Assembly (NCBI GenBank): GCA_945860265.1
Contig: CAMAQF010000020.1
Span: 1 to 51,980, forward strand
Length of the DNA: 51,980 bases
Source of the DNA: Emticicia agri
GTDB lineage: Bacteria > Bacteroidota > Bacteroidia > Cytophagales > Spirosomataceae
Direction: 5' to 3'
Numbering within the stretch: position 1 is the first letter of the stretch; the number at the start of each line of letters is the position of its first letter. The notes under the pieces are model-generated. The model was not told where the DNA came from. It searched no databases and saw only the letters and a list, made by a program, of their open reading frames with translations. Below, one piece after another: positions 38,601 through 47,329 of this stretch. Both the position numbers and the translations under genes were made by a program.

Positions 38601-39498
38601 AGGAAAATATCCAAAGATATTTGACGATGAAATCGTTGGGAAAGAAGCCAAAAAACTCTTCGACGATGCCCAAGCAATGCTCAAAAAAGTGATTACTGAG
38701 AAATCATTACAAGCAAAAGCTGTTGTTGGTTTTTATCCAGCGAATTCGGCTGTTGATGATATTGTTTTGCATAATTTTGAATCATATGAGTATAATTCAG
38801 CAGGACAAGGTGCATTGAAAAATATAGCTTATCGAATTTTAAGCGAAAAAGCAGTTTCCGAAAATGGTGATTTAATTGAAAATCCGCCATTGGCTATTTT
38901 GCATCAACTTCGTCAGCAGAATTTGAAAGCCCAAAACTTGCCAAATTTGTGTTTAAGTGATTATATTTCCCCATTAGGTGAGGGAGATGATTACATTGGT
39001 GGTTTTGCTGTAACGGCAGGTTTGGGTATCGAAGCATTACTCGAACAATACGAAAACGACCACGATGATTATCAATCAATTATGCTCAAATCAATTGCCG
39101 ACCGTTTGGCAGAAGCATTTACTGAATTGATGCACGAGCGAGTAAGAACTGAATTCTGGGGCTATGTTTCAAGCGAAACTTTTACGAATGAAGAATTGAT
39201 TTCTGAAAAATATCAAGGTATTCGTCCAGCACCAGGTTATCCTGCTTGCCCAGACCATACCGAAAAAACAGCCTTATTCAATTTATTAGACGCAGGAAGA
39301 ATTGGCATAGAATTGACTGAAAGTTTTGCGATGTATCCAGCAAGTTCGGTGAGTGGTTGGTATTTTGCTCATCCAGAAAGTAAATATTTTACAATCGGGA
39401 AAATTGCCAAAGACCAAGTAGTTGATTATGCTAAACGCAAAAATATGCCACTCGAAGAAGTTGAAAAATGGCTCGCTCCAGTTTTGAATTATGATTGA
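35632..39498 (+). CDS. metH: Cobalamin-dependent methionine synthase
   Basis: A 1288-residue enzyme transferring methyl from methyltetrahydrofolate to homocysteine. The homocysteine domain (about 1-345) holds the zinc Cys in GLNCALGA (near 270) and [11 protein letters not shown] (near 334). The folate domain (about 370-640) starts [16 protein letters not shown]. The B12 cap and binding domains (about 660-910) hold the base-off ligand His in [14 protein letters not shown] (near 789). The AdoMet reactivation domain ends the protein ([15 protein letters not shown]). An insert of about 30 residues near 205-235 ([20 protein letters not shown]) separates two otherwise continuous blocks. No cobalamin riboswitch is seen; the preceding DNA is the PIN pseudogene. 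Confidence 0.97.
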   Translation: MKLENPNIREILKDRILILDGAMGSLIQEYKLSDADYRGEKFKYFPHEVKGNNDMLSITKPEVIKEIHAKYFEAGADIAETNTFSGTSIAMADYHMEDYVYELNYQSAKIAREVADEFTAENPSKPRFVAGSIGPTNRTLSLSPDVNDPGFRAITFDELVEAYYEQIQGLVDGGADLLLVETIFDTLNAKAALFAIDLFAFDVKHNSIKPLKSKSMEQQTRTDLLSFVEKNIPVMVSGTITDASGRTLSGQTTEAFLTSVSHIDLLSVGLNCALGADLMRPYVQILANEAPFMVSAHPNAGLPNEMGEYDQSPAEMSVIVEDFLQSGFMNIIGGCCGTTPAHIKAIAEVSAKYKPRVIPSFEPIQKVSGLEPLKMTKETNFINVGERCNVTGSKAFARLIREGKYDDALSVARNQAENGAQIIDVNLDEGMIDGVEAMTTFLNLIAAEPDISRLPLMIDSSKWEVIEAGLKCVQGKSIVNSISLKEGEAKFIESAQKVKRYGASTVVMAFDETGQADSYERRIEICKRAYDILVNEVNFPPQDIIFDPNILTVATGLEEHNNYAVDFINATRWIKENLPYAKVSGGVSNISFSFRGNEPVREAMHTIFLYHAIKAGMDMGIVNAGQLGVYDDIPKDMLELCEDVLLNRREDATERLVTFAETVKSKGKELVVDNTWRELSVGKRLEHALIKGLTEFIDEDVEEARKGFVKPLHVIEGPLMDGMNVVGDLFGEGKMFLPQVVKSARVMKKAVAYLLPFIEEEKLLNKVEGEAETTSNAGKILLATVKGDVHDIGKNIVGVVLACNNYEIIDLGVMVPTNKILEEAKKHNVDIIGLSGLITPSLDEMVGVAKEMERQGFKVPLLIGGATTSRIHTAVKIDPHYSGPVIHVLDASKSVPVAGRLMQNEQTSQDIFDEIKVQYAQLRIDHANRQKDKNFIPIEKARENHVKIDWSNYKAKKPKFLGTRVFDDYDLSEIAKYIDWTPFFQTWQLSGKYPKIFDDEIVGKEAKKLFDDAQAMLKKVITEKSLQAKAVVGFYPANSAVDDIVLHNFESYEYNSAGQGALKNIAYRILSEKAVSENGDLIENPPLAILHQLRQQNLKAQNLPNLCLSDYISPLGEGDDYIGGFAVTAGLGIEALLEQYENDHDDYQSIMLKSIADRLAEAFTELMHERVRTEFWGYVSSETFTNEELISEKYQGIRPAPGYPACPDHTEKTALFNLLDAGRIGIELTESFAMYPASSVSGWYFAHPESKYFTIGKIAKDQVVDYAKRKNMPLEEVEKWLAPVLNYD

Positions 39499-39532
39499 AA
39501 ATATATTCAGATAGTTTAATTTCATTGACATT

Positions 39533-39568
39533 TTACCGCTGAAACTCAAAACTTTAGCGGTAACTTTT
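39533..39568 (+). terminator. Rho-independent terminator after metH
   Basis: TTACCGCT pairs with AGCGGTAA around a loop, followed by CTTTTTG, 35 bases after the metH stop. Confidence 0.75.
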
Positions 39569-39591
39569 TGAATTTTAAATTCACTACTAAA

Positions 39592-40612
39592 TTAAAGTCT
39601 AATATTTTCAACAATATCGCTAGCATTCATACTTGTCATACCATATTTTTCAACGGCATTGTCACCTACTGTACCATGCTGATAAACACCTAAAATTGAT
39701 GATTCTTGCGTTGTATATCCTTGTGCCAATAAAGCAGTAATGATTCCAGTTAGCACATCACTACTGCCTGCGGTGGCCATTCCTTCATTGCCTGAAGAAT
39801 TAAAACAAATTGTGCCGTCCGGCAGGGAAACTGCTGTATTCGCTCCATTCAGACAAACAATTAGTTTATTATTTATCGAAAATTCCCGTAATAATACCAA
39901 CTTTTCAAAATCATTGTCCCACGATTTACCTATTAGATTTTTAAATTCTTTTGGGTGTGGAGTCAGAATTGAGTTTTCAGGAATTTTCTTCGTTACTAAT
40001 TGTACTTGTTCAGTCGAAAAATTTCATTCCTTGCTAACATAAACGCTACTTTTGATAATTGAAAAGTAAAGTATTAGTTGCTTTAATAATAGTATCAGTT
40101 GATTGATTAGTCTTATCTGAAAACAAGCCCGAAGGCATATCAACTGCAAAAACGATGGATTCACTCCTTTTTATTTGTTCGATTATTGATTTCAATAGGC
40201 CATCAATAGAGTGAGATAATCCAGAACCTACCAGTGCATCAATAATTATATCATTTTTATTGAAATCAATGATTAATTCTTCATTTTCGATTTAGTTTAT
40301 AACCAATTGTCTTTCCAAAAGCTTTTGATTAATCTTAAAATTTTCTGAAAGTTTTTCTGAATATTTTACCACATAACCTTCTAAATCATAATTCAATTGT
40401 TGCAACATTCGGGCAATTGCCAAACCGTCACCACCATTATCGCCGAGTCCACAAAATATTTTTACTTTGAAATTTCCTGTTTCAATATTTTCACAAAACC
40501 AACTAACAAAGATTCTTGAAGCACGTTCCATGAAGTCGAAAGAAGTTATTGGCTCATGTTAAATGGTAAATGCATCCGCTTTTCTAATTTGTTCCACCGA
40601 CAATATTTTTAT
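39592..40612 (-). pseudogene. nnr: NAD(P)HX epimerase/dehydratase (nnr), decayed
   Basis: The remnant of the bifunctional enzyme that repairs hydrated NAD(P)H. Reading leftward from 40612, KILSVEQIRKADAFTI, *HEPITSFDFMERASR and FCGLGDNGGDGLAIARML show the epimerase domain. The start codon is ATA where ATG is expected. TAA stops replace probable Gln at 40559 and 40292, and TAG follows LLFNYQK at 40046. The frame then shifts and about 150 codons are missing. TGA at 40024 precedes NFSTEQVQLVTKK, and the dehydratase end follows (ILTPHPKEFKNLIG, NSSGNEGMATAGSSDVLTG). GSGD has become GSSD. Nnr is normally about 500 residues, so this copy is clearly dead. Confidence 0.85.
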
Positions 40613-40703
40613 GGATTCGCTTTTTTAAAATCTTAAAGATTGTTTAATTCGAAAACATCGTAATTAACTTTATGGTTTCATAAATAAACTTCCTCCGAAT
40701 CTA

Positions 40704-41402
40704 TTGAAAATAAGTGTAATCATACCAACTTTTAATGAGGCCGATAATATCGGTTGTCTGATCGAATCCTTGAAGATTTATGGGAAAAATTATCTTCATG
40801 AAATAATTGTTTCAGATTCGCCAAATTCGACCGATAATACAAAAGAAATTGCTCAGAAATTAGGTGCGATTGCTCAGAAATCTCCTCAAAAAGGAAGAGC
40901 CTTTCAGATGAATTTTGGGGCTTCAATTGCTACTGCTGATATTCTATATTTTATTCATGCTGATATAAAAGTAAACCCTGACTATACTTTTGATATCGTG
41001 AAGGCAATTAACAGCGGACATTATTTTGGCTGCTACCGCTATCAATTCGATGCAGATGATTGGATTTTGAAGGTCAATGCCTTCTTCACACGCCTACCAT
41101 TTATTTGGTGTCGTGGCGGTGACCAAACACTCTTTATTCGCAAAGAAGATTTTTTAAAAGTTGGGGGATTTAGAGAAGATTATGAAATAATGGAAGATTA
41201 TGAATTTATTATTAGAGCAAAAAAAGTGTTAAAATTTAAGATTATTCCTAAAAATGTAATTGTTTCAGCCCGAAAATACAAAACTAATTCCTATCTTCGG
41301 GTTCAGAAAGCAAATTTCAAAGTCATGCTAATGTTTCTAAGTGGAAAGGCTTCTCAGCAAGAAATGACGGAAACATATAGCCGTATATTAGATTATAGAT
41401 AA
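40704..41402 (+). CDS. TIGR04283 family glycosyltransferase
   Basis: A 232-residue GT-A glycosyltransferase 2-type enzyme. KISVIIPTFNEADNIGCLIESL is the N-terminal nucleotide-sugar motif. EIIVSDSPNSTDNT and GRAFQMNFGASIATADILYFIHADIKV follow (HAD being the DxD equivalent), then GGDQTLFIRKEDFLKVGGF. This pattern defines the rSAM/selenodomain-associated transferase group, sometimes linked with arsenosugar synthesis. The start is TTG at 40704; no in-frame ATG exists after the TAA at 40665. An arsenic gene set lies 3.5 kb downstream, but a functional link is not shown. Confidence 0.82.
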   Translation: MKISVIIPTFNEADNIGCLIESLKIYGKNYLHEIIVSDSPNSTDNTKEIAQKLGAIAQKSPQKGRAFQMNFGASIATADILYFIHADIKVNPDYTFDIVKAINSGHYFGCYRYQFDADDWILKVNAFFTRLPFIWCRGGDQTLFIRKEDFLKVGGFREDYEIMEDYEFIIRAKKVLKFKIIPKNVIVSARKYKTNSYLRVQKANFKVMLMFLSGKASQQEMTETYSRILDYR

Positions 41403-41483
41403 TGAAATATGATATTTATATGGGATATTTATTCTTAAGATGTCATAGAGTAATAATCATTAAAAACTCCTATTAAATAGAAT

Positions 41484-42521
41484 ATGTTAGATTTGATTAG
41501 TGGAATTCAGCAAGTTGGAATCGGTGTGCGAAATGCCCAAGAGGCATTTAATTGGTATAATAAAACCTTGGGACTGAATGTCCCTCTTTTTGATGATGTT
41601 GCCGAAGCAACCCTCATGACACGCTACACAAAAGGAAATGTTCGCCAACGCCGAGCAATTTTAGCACTCAATATGGCTGGTGGCGGTGGAGCCGAAATTT
41701 GGCAATCAAATAGACCAGAACCATTGGCAGCAGATTTTGAACCACAAATTGGCGATTTGGGTATTTTTGCCATAAAAATTAAATGTTCTGATGTAAAGCA
41801 GTTTGCTAATAGTCAGAAACTCTCAATTATACAATCACCCGAAGGAAAACCAACCACATGGCTTATAGATAGCTATGGCAATCAACTACAAATCGTTCAA
41901 GATAACTCATGGTTTAAACCCAAAGAGAGTATAACAGGTGGAATTTTAGGCGTAATAATTGGCGTTAGTGATATTGACAAAGCACTAAAACTATATAAAG
42001 ATGTATTACAAATAAGCGAATTAGTTTATGATAAAACTGGCAATTTCGATGATTTGAAAGAACTAAATGCTGATAAAAAACAATTCCGTAGAGTGCTTTT
42101 GAAAAAGCCAATGAACAACACTGGGGCTTTTAGTAGATTACTCGGAAACGTTGAAATTGAATTAGTACAAACACTTGAAGGCTCTCCCAAAACTATTTTT
42201 GAAGGAAGAAGTTGGGGAGATTTAGGTTTTATTCATGTTTGCTTTGATACTCTTGACATGAACACACTCAAGAAAAAATGTGAAGATAACGGCTTTCCTT
42301 TTACGGTTGATAGTGACGACACATTCGATATGGGCGAAGCAGGCGGACGTTTTACATATTTAGAAGACCCAGATGGCACACTCATCGAATTTGTAGAAAC
42401 ACACCGAGTGCCAATTTTAAAAAAAATAGGATGGTATCTGAATCTAAAAAAACGCAAAACGCAAAAACCTCTTCCCGACTGGATGGTTTCAACGATGGGC
42501 TGGGGTAAAGTAAAAGCATAA
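41484..42521 (+). CDS. Protein with two VOC (glyoxalase-like) domains
   Basis: A 345-residue protein with two vicinal-oxygen-chelate modules. The first begins ISGIQQVGIGVRNAQEAFNW (about residues 3-145). The second begins GGILGVIIGVSDIDKALKLY (about 150-305) and ends with GGRFTYLEDPDGTLIEFVE. His/Glu metal ligands can be placed in the second module (LGFIHVCFD, LIEFVE). The substrate is unknown; possible roles are dioxygenase, isomerase or resistance protein. The C-terminus has a basic tail (LNLKKRKTQKPLPDW). Confidence 0.82.
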   Translation: MLDLISGIQQVGIGVRNAQEAFNWYNKTLGLNVPLFDDVAEATLMTRYTKGNVRQRRAILALNMAGGGGAEIWQSNRPEPLAADFEPQIGDLGIFAIKIKCSDVKQFANSQKLSIIQSPEGKPTTWLIDSYGNQLQIVQDNSWFKPKESITGGILGVIIGVSDIDKALKLYKDVLQISELVYDKTGNFDDLKELNADKKQFRRVLLKKPMNNTGAFSRLLGNVEIELVQTLEGSPKTIFEGRSWGDLGFIHVCFDTLDMNTLKKKCEDNGFPFTVDSDDTFDMGEAGGRFTYLEDPDGTLIEFVETHRVPILKKIGWYLNLKKRKTQKPLPDWMVSTMGWGKVKA

Positions 42522-42624
42522 AACGGTAAAACGAAGTTTCAAGTTCATAGAAAAAAAAATTTGAATCTGTTTAAGTTAATCTTGTTCATTTAAACAGATT
42601 CTACAATCAGAAAATAATGCTAAA

Positions 42625-42924
42625 ATGGCAACAATTTATCATATCACAACCAAAGAATGGTGGACAAAATTTGAAAGTTTGGATTATTATGAAAGTCCAA
42701 CTTTCAATGAAGAAACTTTCATACACTTAAGCACAACCGAACAAGTAGCAGGTGTGTTAGAACGTTATTACTCAGGTCAAGCTGATTTACTAAAACTTCA
42801 TGTTGATACAGAAAAACTATCAGCTGAGTTAAAGTATGAACAGGCTACCAATAATGAATACTTTCCTCATTTATTTGGCAAATTGAATAAAAGTGCGATT
42901 TTGGAAGTAGAGATTTTATCATAA
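42625..42924 (+). CDS. DUF952 family protein
   Basis: A 99-residue protein beginning ATIYHITTKEWWTKF. FIHLSTTEQVAGVLERYYSG and the ending FPHLFGKLNKSAILEVEIL are the conserved DUF952 blocks, with conserved His and Ser residues. The fold is related to ADP-ribosyl-transferring or ligand-binding small domains, but no function is established. It is a stand-alone gene. Confidence 0.85.
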   Translation: MATIYHITTKEWWTKFESLDYYESPTFNEETFIHLSTTEQVAGVLERYYSGQADLLKLHVDTEKLSAELKYEQATNNEYFPHLFGKLNKSAILEVEILS

Positions 42925-43203
42925 AAACACAAGATTCAAGTAAAAATTCCTTAATGATAGTTGTATTTTAACACAATGGAAATTCACAGAAAGTCGTTTA
43001 ATTTGAGCCAAATAAAAGCCATGAAATAAGTTAGTACCAAAATTTGACTCTTCGGAATCGATTTTTCCAATTCATCAAAAGGTGAAAAACGAAAAATTCA
43101 ATACTTTAGAGTCAGTCAAAAAACGTATGGCACACTTCTATTTAAGGGAGCGTGCTATTTTTGTTTCTGCAAATTATAGCCGTACTTTGTAAAAAATGAG
43201 TTT

Positions 43204-44178
43204 ATGCAAGGAAAAGGAGATTCGAAAGAGCAAAAACCAAAAGATTTAACCGAAAAATATGGACTTCATTCGCGAAACCCACATCGTTTTCGCTATGATT
43301 TCAAGGCTTTAATTGATTCATGTTCAGATTTAGAAAAATTTGTTAGCTTTAATAAATTTGGCAATCAAAGCATTGATTTTGCGAATCCTGATGCCGTTAA
43401 AACACTCAATCGTGCAATTCTAAAGCATTTTTATCAAATTCCCCATTGGGATATTCCCAAAAATTACCTTTGTCCACCTATTCCTGGGCGTGCTGATTAT
43501 ATTCATTACATTGCAGATTTATTGGCTAATGACAATAAAAATCAGATTCCTACGGGAAAGAAAATCAAGGTTTTGGATATTGGAGTCGGAGCTAACTGCG
43601 TATATCCTATTATAGGTTCGCAGTCTTATGGTTGGGAATTTGTTGGAACTGACATTGACGCTGTTGCTATCAAATCAGCTCAAAACATCATAAAGAGTAA
43701 CATTGTTTTGGTCGAAAAAATTGAATGTAGATTACAGCCTTCAAAAAAGCATTTTTTTAACAATATTTTGAAACCCGACGAGTTTTTTGATGTTTCAATC
43801 TGTAATCCGCCTTTCCACGCTTCGGCAGAAGAGGCAGCGGCTGGCAGTCAAAGAAAAATAAACAATTTAGGAATGAAAGATAAATCCAAACTTAACTTTG
43901 GTGGACAAAATTCGGAACTTTGGTGTGAAGGTGGTGAGGAAACATTTATTAAAAATATGATTGTTGAAAGTAAAGAAATTTACCAACAAATTTCATGGTT
44001 TACAAGTCTTATTTCAAAAAAAGATCATTTGCCAAGTATTGATCATTACCTTAAAAAAGTAAAGGCAGTTGAAGTAAAAACCATAAACATGTCGCAGGGA
44101 CAAAAAATCAGTCGAATAGTAGCTTGGACTTTTAAGAGTGAAATCGAACGATATAAAAGGTCAACCGTCGATATTTAG
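43204..44178 (+). CDS. rlmF: 23S rRNA (adenine-1618-N6)-methyltransferase
   Basis: A 324-residue RlmF. LTEKYGLHSRNPHRFRYDF is the family's N-terminal motif and IPGRADYIHYIADLL precedes SAM motif I (VLDIGVGANCVYPIIG). The catalytic N6-adenine motif is ICNPPFHASAEEA near residue 200. GQNSELWCEGGEETFI completes the fingerprint. It methylates A1618 (E. coli numbering) in the 23S rRNA of the large subunit. The preceding 280 bases hold no recognised gene. Confidence 0.95.
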   Translation: MQGKGDSKEQKPKDLTEKYGLHSRNPHRFRYDFKALIDSCSDLEKFVSFNKFGNQSIDFANPDAVKTLNRAILKHFYQIPHWDIPKNYLCPPIPGRADYIHYIADLLANDNKNQIPTGKKIKVLDIGVGANCVYPIIGSQSYGWEFVGTDIDAVAIKSAQNIIKSNIVLVEKIECRLQPSKKHFFNNILKPDEFFDVSICNPPFHASAEEAAAGSQRKINNLGMKDKSKLNFGGQNSELWCEGGEETFIKNMIVESKEIYQQISWFTSLISKKDHLPSIDHYLKKVKAVEVKTINMSQGQKISRIVAWTFKSEIERYKRSTVDI

Positions 44179-44212
44179 GAAATCTTCGCTCCATTAGAGG
44201 CCTTTCTAAATC

Positions 44213-44242
44213 AAAGAGAAATTTATGATTTCTCTTTTTTTA
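44213..44242 (+). terminator. Rho-independent terminator after rlmF
   Basis: AAAGAGAAAT pairs exactly with ATTTCTCTTT around a five-base loop, ending in a seven-T run. Confidence 0.75.
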
Positions 44243-44284
44243 ATAAAATCTATATCGTAATATTGCAATATAAAAAACATTTTA

Positions 44285-44605
44285 ATGGGGCTTACAAAAA
44301 CCGACCTTTTTACTGAAAATCAAAACGAGATAGCAATACTTGCCAAAGCTATTGCACATCCTGCTCGTGTGGCAATAATTGAGTATTTATTAAAGGTAAA
44401 TGCTTGTATTTGTAATGATATTGTCAATGAGTTGCCATTGGCACAACCAACTATTTCACAGCATTTGAAAGAGCTAAAAAATGCGGGAATTATCAAAGGC
44501 AATATTGAAGGAAATGCCATTTGCTATTGCATAAACGAGCAAGTTTTCGGTAAAATTCAAGTTTTATTCGGCCATATATTACCCATTCAAAATAAGTGTT
44601 GTTAA
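44285..44605 (+). CDS. arsR: ArsR/SmtB family repressor
   Basis: A 106-residue winged helix protein. AIAHPARVAIIEYLLKVNACICNDIVNEL contains the CxC motif for As(III)/Sb(III) sensing in helix 3. PLAQPTISQHLKELKNAGII is the recognition helix. The C-terminus ends NKCC, offering further thiol ligands. It is expected to repress the DUF6428 and arsC genes behind it until metalloid binds. The downstream gene starts 22 bases later. Confidence 0.9.
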   Translation: MGLTKTDLFTENQNEIAILAKAIAHPARVAIIEYLLKVNACICNDIVNELPLAQPTISQHLKELKNAGIIKGNIEGNAICYCINEQVFGKIQVLFGHILPIQNKCC

Positions 44606-44627
44606 TCATACAAAAAAAGATACAGAA

Positions 44628-45101
44628 ATGAAACTTTCAAGAGTAAAGCAAATTTTAGATACCGCAGATAGCGTAAATTTTCAACTTGAAAATGGCACAC
44701 AAGTTCCCGAACACTTTCACGTAACCGAAGTTGGAGTAATCACCAAACACTTTATCGATTGTGGTAGGACAGTTCGTAACGAAAAAGTTGCCAACTTTCA
44801 ATTATGGAATGCCAACGATACCGACCACCGATTAAAATCAAAGAAATTACTTGATATAATTACACTTTCTGAAAAAGTTTTTGAAATGGAAGACCTAGAA
44901 ATAGAAGTAGAATACCAAGCAGAAACCATTGGCAAGTATGATTTAGACTTTAACGGAAAAGATTTTGTCTTACAGAATAAACAAACCAATTGTTTGGCAC
45001 AAGATTCTTGCGGAATTCCTGCCGAAAAATTAAAAGCAAATATTTCACAAGTAACTACAAGTTCCGCAACTAGCTGCACACCAGGTGGCGGATGTTGCTG
45101 A
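44628..45101 (+). CDS. DUF6428 family protein, arsenic-cluster
   Basis: A 157-residue protein. NFQLENGTQVPEHFHVTEVGVI and FIDCGRTVRNEKVANFQLW are the DUF6428 blocks, and EHFHVTE looks like a cupin-like metal site. The tail is Cys-rich (NCLAQDSCGIPAEKL, then SCTPGGGCC), well suited to bind As(III). It lies between arsR and arsC. From context it is a candidate arsenical-binding or delivery protein, but the biochemical role is unknown. Confidence 0.82.
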   Translation: MKLSRVKQILDTADSVNFQLENGTQVPEHFHVTEVGVITKHFIDCGRTVRNEKVANFQLWNANDTDHRLKSKKLLDIITLSEKVFEMEDLEIEVEYQAETIGKYDLDFNGKDFVLQNKQTNCLAQDSCGIPAEKLKANISQVTTSSATSCTPGGGCC

Positions 45102-45193
45102 TAAGTAAAACAGCCGCATTTACGAGGGTTCCATCCAATTTATAAATTGACTCTCAAGTTTAAACCTATAATAACCAAAACATTATAAAGAAC

Positions 45194-45628
45194 ATGACCA
45201 ACGTTTTAGTTCTCTGCACTGGCAATAGCTGCCGAAGTCAAATCGCACATGGATATTTCGAACATTTTACCGATAGACAAAAAGTAAAGGTTTATAGTGC
45301 AGGAATCACTACTCACGGCGTAAATCCAAGAGCCATCGAAACAATGAAACAGGATGGACTTGATATTTCTCAAAATACATCAAATAATATAACCGAATAC
45401 GAAAACATTAATTTTAATTATGTAATTACTGTTTGCGATAATGCCAATGAAAATTGCCCGATTTGGGTAGGAAAATCCAATGATTCGTCATCCCGAAAAT
45501 TTCATCATAATTTCCCTGACCCACCAAAATTTATCGGTACAGAAGAAGAAATCGTTGCCGAATTTGCACGAGTGCGTGATTTGATAAAAAAATATATCAA
45601 AGATTTTGTAGGCAAAAATAGTCTTTAA
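45194..45628 (+). CDS. arsC: Arsenate reductase, thioredoxin-type (LMW-PTP fold)
   Basis: A 144-residue protein. The P-loop LCTGNSCRSQIAHG supplies C8-X5-R14. The second and third redox Cys are C81 and C88 in TVCDNANENCP, the pattern of S. aureus ArsC, which reduces arsenate to arsenite using thioredoxin. NFPDPPKF carries the general-acid Asp. It follows DUF6428 by 92 bases. No arsenite efflux gene (arsB or acr3) is in the window, so export must be encoded elsewhere. Confidence 0.9.
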   Translation: MTNVLVLCTGNSCRSQIAHGYFEHFTDRQKVKVYSAGITTHGVNPRAIETMKQDGLDISQNTSNNITEYENINFNYVITVCDNANENCPIWVGKSNDSSSRKFHHNFPDPPKFIGTEEEIVAEFARVRDLIKKYIKDFVGKNSL

Positions 45629-45748
45629 AATATTTTTATAAATTTTTGAAGACCATTTTATGTTTAATTATTTTTTTATAATTTTCTAACAGCAAATAGA
45701 ACAAACGAAATTTTTATTCGCTGATTGGGATTTACGATCAAGATTCAT

Positions 45749-45756
45749 TAACTTTG
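45749..45756 (+). promoter_or_regulatory. -7 box of the rplS promoter
   Basis: TAACTTTG matches TAnnTTTG, with TTG about 21 bases upstream at 45725. Transcription would start near 45760 and give a leader of about 85 bases. Confidence 0.6.
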
Positions 45757-45759
45757 CAG

Positions 45760-45845
45760 TTCGTATGGGAGAATGCTGGGCTTTGTACGGTTCAGCCGCT
45801 TCACTAATCGTATAAATATTTGATAATCAAGTAAATAACAAACCA
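45760..45845 (+). promoter_or_regulatory. Possible structured ribosomal-protein leader of rplS
   Basis: The leader is much richer in G and C than the surrounding DNA (GTATGGGAGAATGCTGGGC, then GTACGGTTCAGCCGC) and can fold GCTG against CAGC with wobble extensions. Leader motifs that let L19 bind its own mRNA are known in Flavobacteria, as I recall, but I cannot confirm membership from sequence alone. Confidence 0.45.
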
Positions 45846-46202
45846 ATGGATTTGATTAAGTTAGTCGAAGCAGAATTTGCTGGCAAGAGACAAACACAGC
45901 CTGAATTTAAGGCTGGTGATACAATTAACGTTCACGTAAAAATTGTTGAAGGAAATAAAGAGCGTATTCAGGTTTACACTGGTACTGTAATTCAACGTCG
46001 TAACGTTGGTACAAACGGAGAATCTTTTACTGTACGTAAAATTTCTAATGGTGTTGGCGTAGAGCGTATTTTCCCTGTTCTTTCACCAAGCGTTGATAAA
46101 ATTGAAGTAGTACGTTACGGTAAAGTACGTCGTGCAAGATTGTTCTACCTACGTGGAAAACAAGGCAAAGCAGCACGTATCAAAGAACTAAAGAAAAAAT
46201 AA
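45846..46202 (+). CDS. rplS: 50S ribosomal protein L19
   Basis: 118 residues. [40 protein letters not shown] and the C-terminal [20 protein letters not shown] are diagnostic of L19, which sits at the 30S-50S interface. Length and basic tail are normal. It is not flanked by trmD or rimM as in many bacteria; it follows arsC and is followed by a terminator, so it forms its own unit. Confidence 0.97.
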   Translation: MDLIKLVEAEFAGKRQTQPEFKAGDTINVHVKIVEGNKERIQVYTGTVIQRRNVGTNGESFTVRKISNGVGVERIFPVLSPSVDKIEVVRYGKVRRARLFYLRGKQGKAARIKELKKK

Positions 46203-46299
46203 TAACATTTTGTAAAAAAAGTTGTCAAAAAAATTTAACTTTTCAATTTCAAAATAGTTCAAAGATAAAAGTAATAGCTTTTTCATAATTTTGTGTAGG

Positions 46300-46333
46300 A
46301 AAAGGCCGCCCCAATGGAGCGGCTTTTTTTTTA
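46300..46333 (+). terminator. Rho-independent terminator after rplS
   Basis: GCCGC pairs with GCGGC (loop CCCAATGGA), preceded by AAAAG and followed by nine Ts. The rest of the gap to dapF (46203-46564, about 360 bases) is AT-rich with no gene. Confidence 0.88.
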
Positions 46334-46488
46334 GCTTATACCCAAAGTTGAAAAAAAATATATCAAATATTAGCACATCAGTAAAACAGGAAGCCTTCTC
46401 TAAAGGGAAAACATCAATAAAATAAACCTAATGTTCTTATAATTTAGATTCTTATTAAAAAATGATATAGATTTTTAGGGGGTTTAAA

Positions 46489-46508
46489 AGAACGTCTAAA
46501 TTAGACCT
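46489..46508. promoter_or_regulatory. Small hairpin in the dapF upstream region
   Basis: GTCTAA-A-TTAGAC (46494-46506) is a perfect dyad inside AAGAACGTCTAAATTAGACC. It resembles the stem at 6554-6578 (GTCC AAATT GGAC) with a compensating pair change. Role unknown. Confidence 0.4.
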
Positions 46509-46564
46509 CTAAACTGGAAAATTTTAACCATAAAATTTAAATTATAAAAACACTAAGCAACATT

Positions 46565-47329
46565 ATGAACAACATGAAATTCTATAAATATCAAGGTACA
46601 GGAAACGATTTCATCATGGTTGATAACCGTGACGGTTCTTTCTCTGTAAGCCAAGAATACATCGAACATCTGTGCAACCGCAGATTTGGAATTGGTGCCG
46701 ATGGACTTATTTTACTCCAAAATGATGCTGAATATGACTTCCGAATGGTCTATTATAACGCTGATGGTCGTGAAGGAAGTATGTGCGGAAATGGTGGTCG
46801 CTGTACCGTTCGATTTGCCGAAGATTTAGGGATTTTTGTGGAAAATACTAAATTCATTGCGGTTGATGGCGAACATACAGCAAAAGCCAATAAAAAGGCA
46901 ATTACATTAAAAATGGGCGAAGTTCACAGCCTTGAGCGTCACGAAGCCTTCGATTTTATGAATACCGGATCACCACATTATGTGACGTATGTAACTGATA
47001 TTGAGACATTTGACGTATTTTCAGTAGGGAAAAACATAAGATATTCGCCCGAATGGGTGGCTCGTGGCGGCACAAACGTAAATTTTATAGAAATCTTAAA
47101 TGATGATACAATTTATGTTCGTACCTATGAGCGTGGTGTAGAAGACGAAACTTATTCGTGCGGTACTGGTGTTACAGCGTCTGTCTTATCGGCTTATATG
47201 CGTCATAGCATGAAAAGCCCAATAAATGTAATCACTAAAGGTGGCAATTTACAAGTTTCATTCAATAGAGACTTTACTAATATACATCTAACCGGGCCAG
47301 CAATTAGGGTTTTTGATGGCATTATGTAG
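46565..47329 (+). CDS. dapF: Diaminopimelate epimerase
   Basis: A 254-residue cytosolic enzyme interconverting LL- and meso-diaminopimelate for lysine and peptidoglycan. The two catalytic Cys are C74 in SMCGNGGRC and C199 in ETYSCGTGV. FYKYQGTGNDFIMVDNRDG and NRRFGIGADGLILL are further signatures. The start may be ATG 46565 or three codons later (MKFYKYQG), which matches most homologues better. It appears monocistronic. Confidence 0.96.
   Translation: MNNMKFYKYQGTGNDFIMVDNRDGSFSVSQEYIEHLCNRRFGIGADGLILLQNDAEYDFRMVYYNADGREGSMCGNGGRCTVRFAEDLGIFVENTKFIAVDGEHTAKANKKAITLKMGEVHSLERHEAFDFMNTGSPHYVTYVTDIETFDVFSVGKNIRYSPEWVARGGTNVNFIEILNDDTIYVRTYERGVEDETYSCGTGVTASVLSAYMRHSMKSPINVITKGGNLQVSFNRDFTNIHLTGPAIRVFDGIM

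Noticed and set aside
42925..43203. A short gene before rlmF (frame ending SANYSRTL)
   Set aside because: Only about 25 codons are open, with no family resemblance and stops all around; treated as non-coding.
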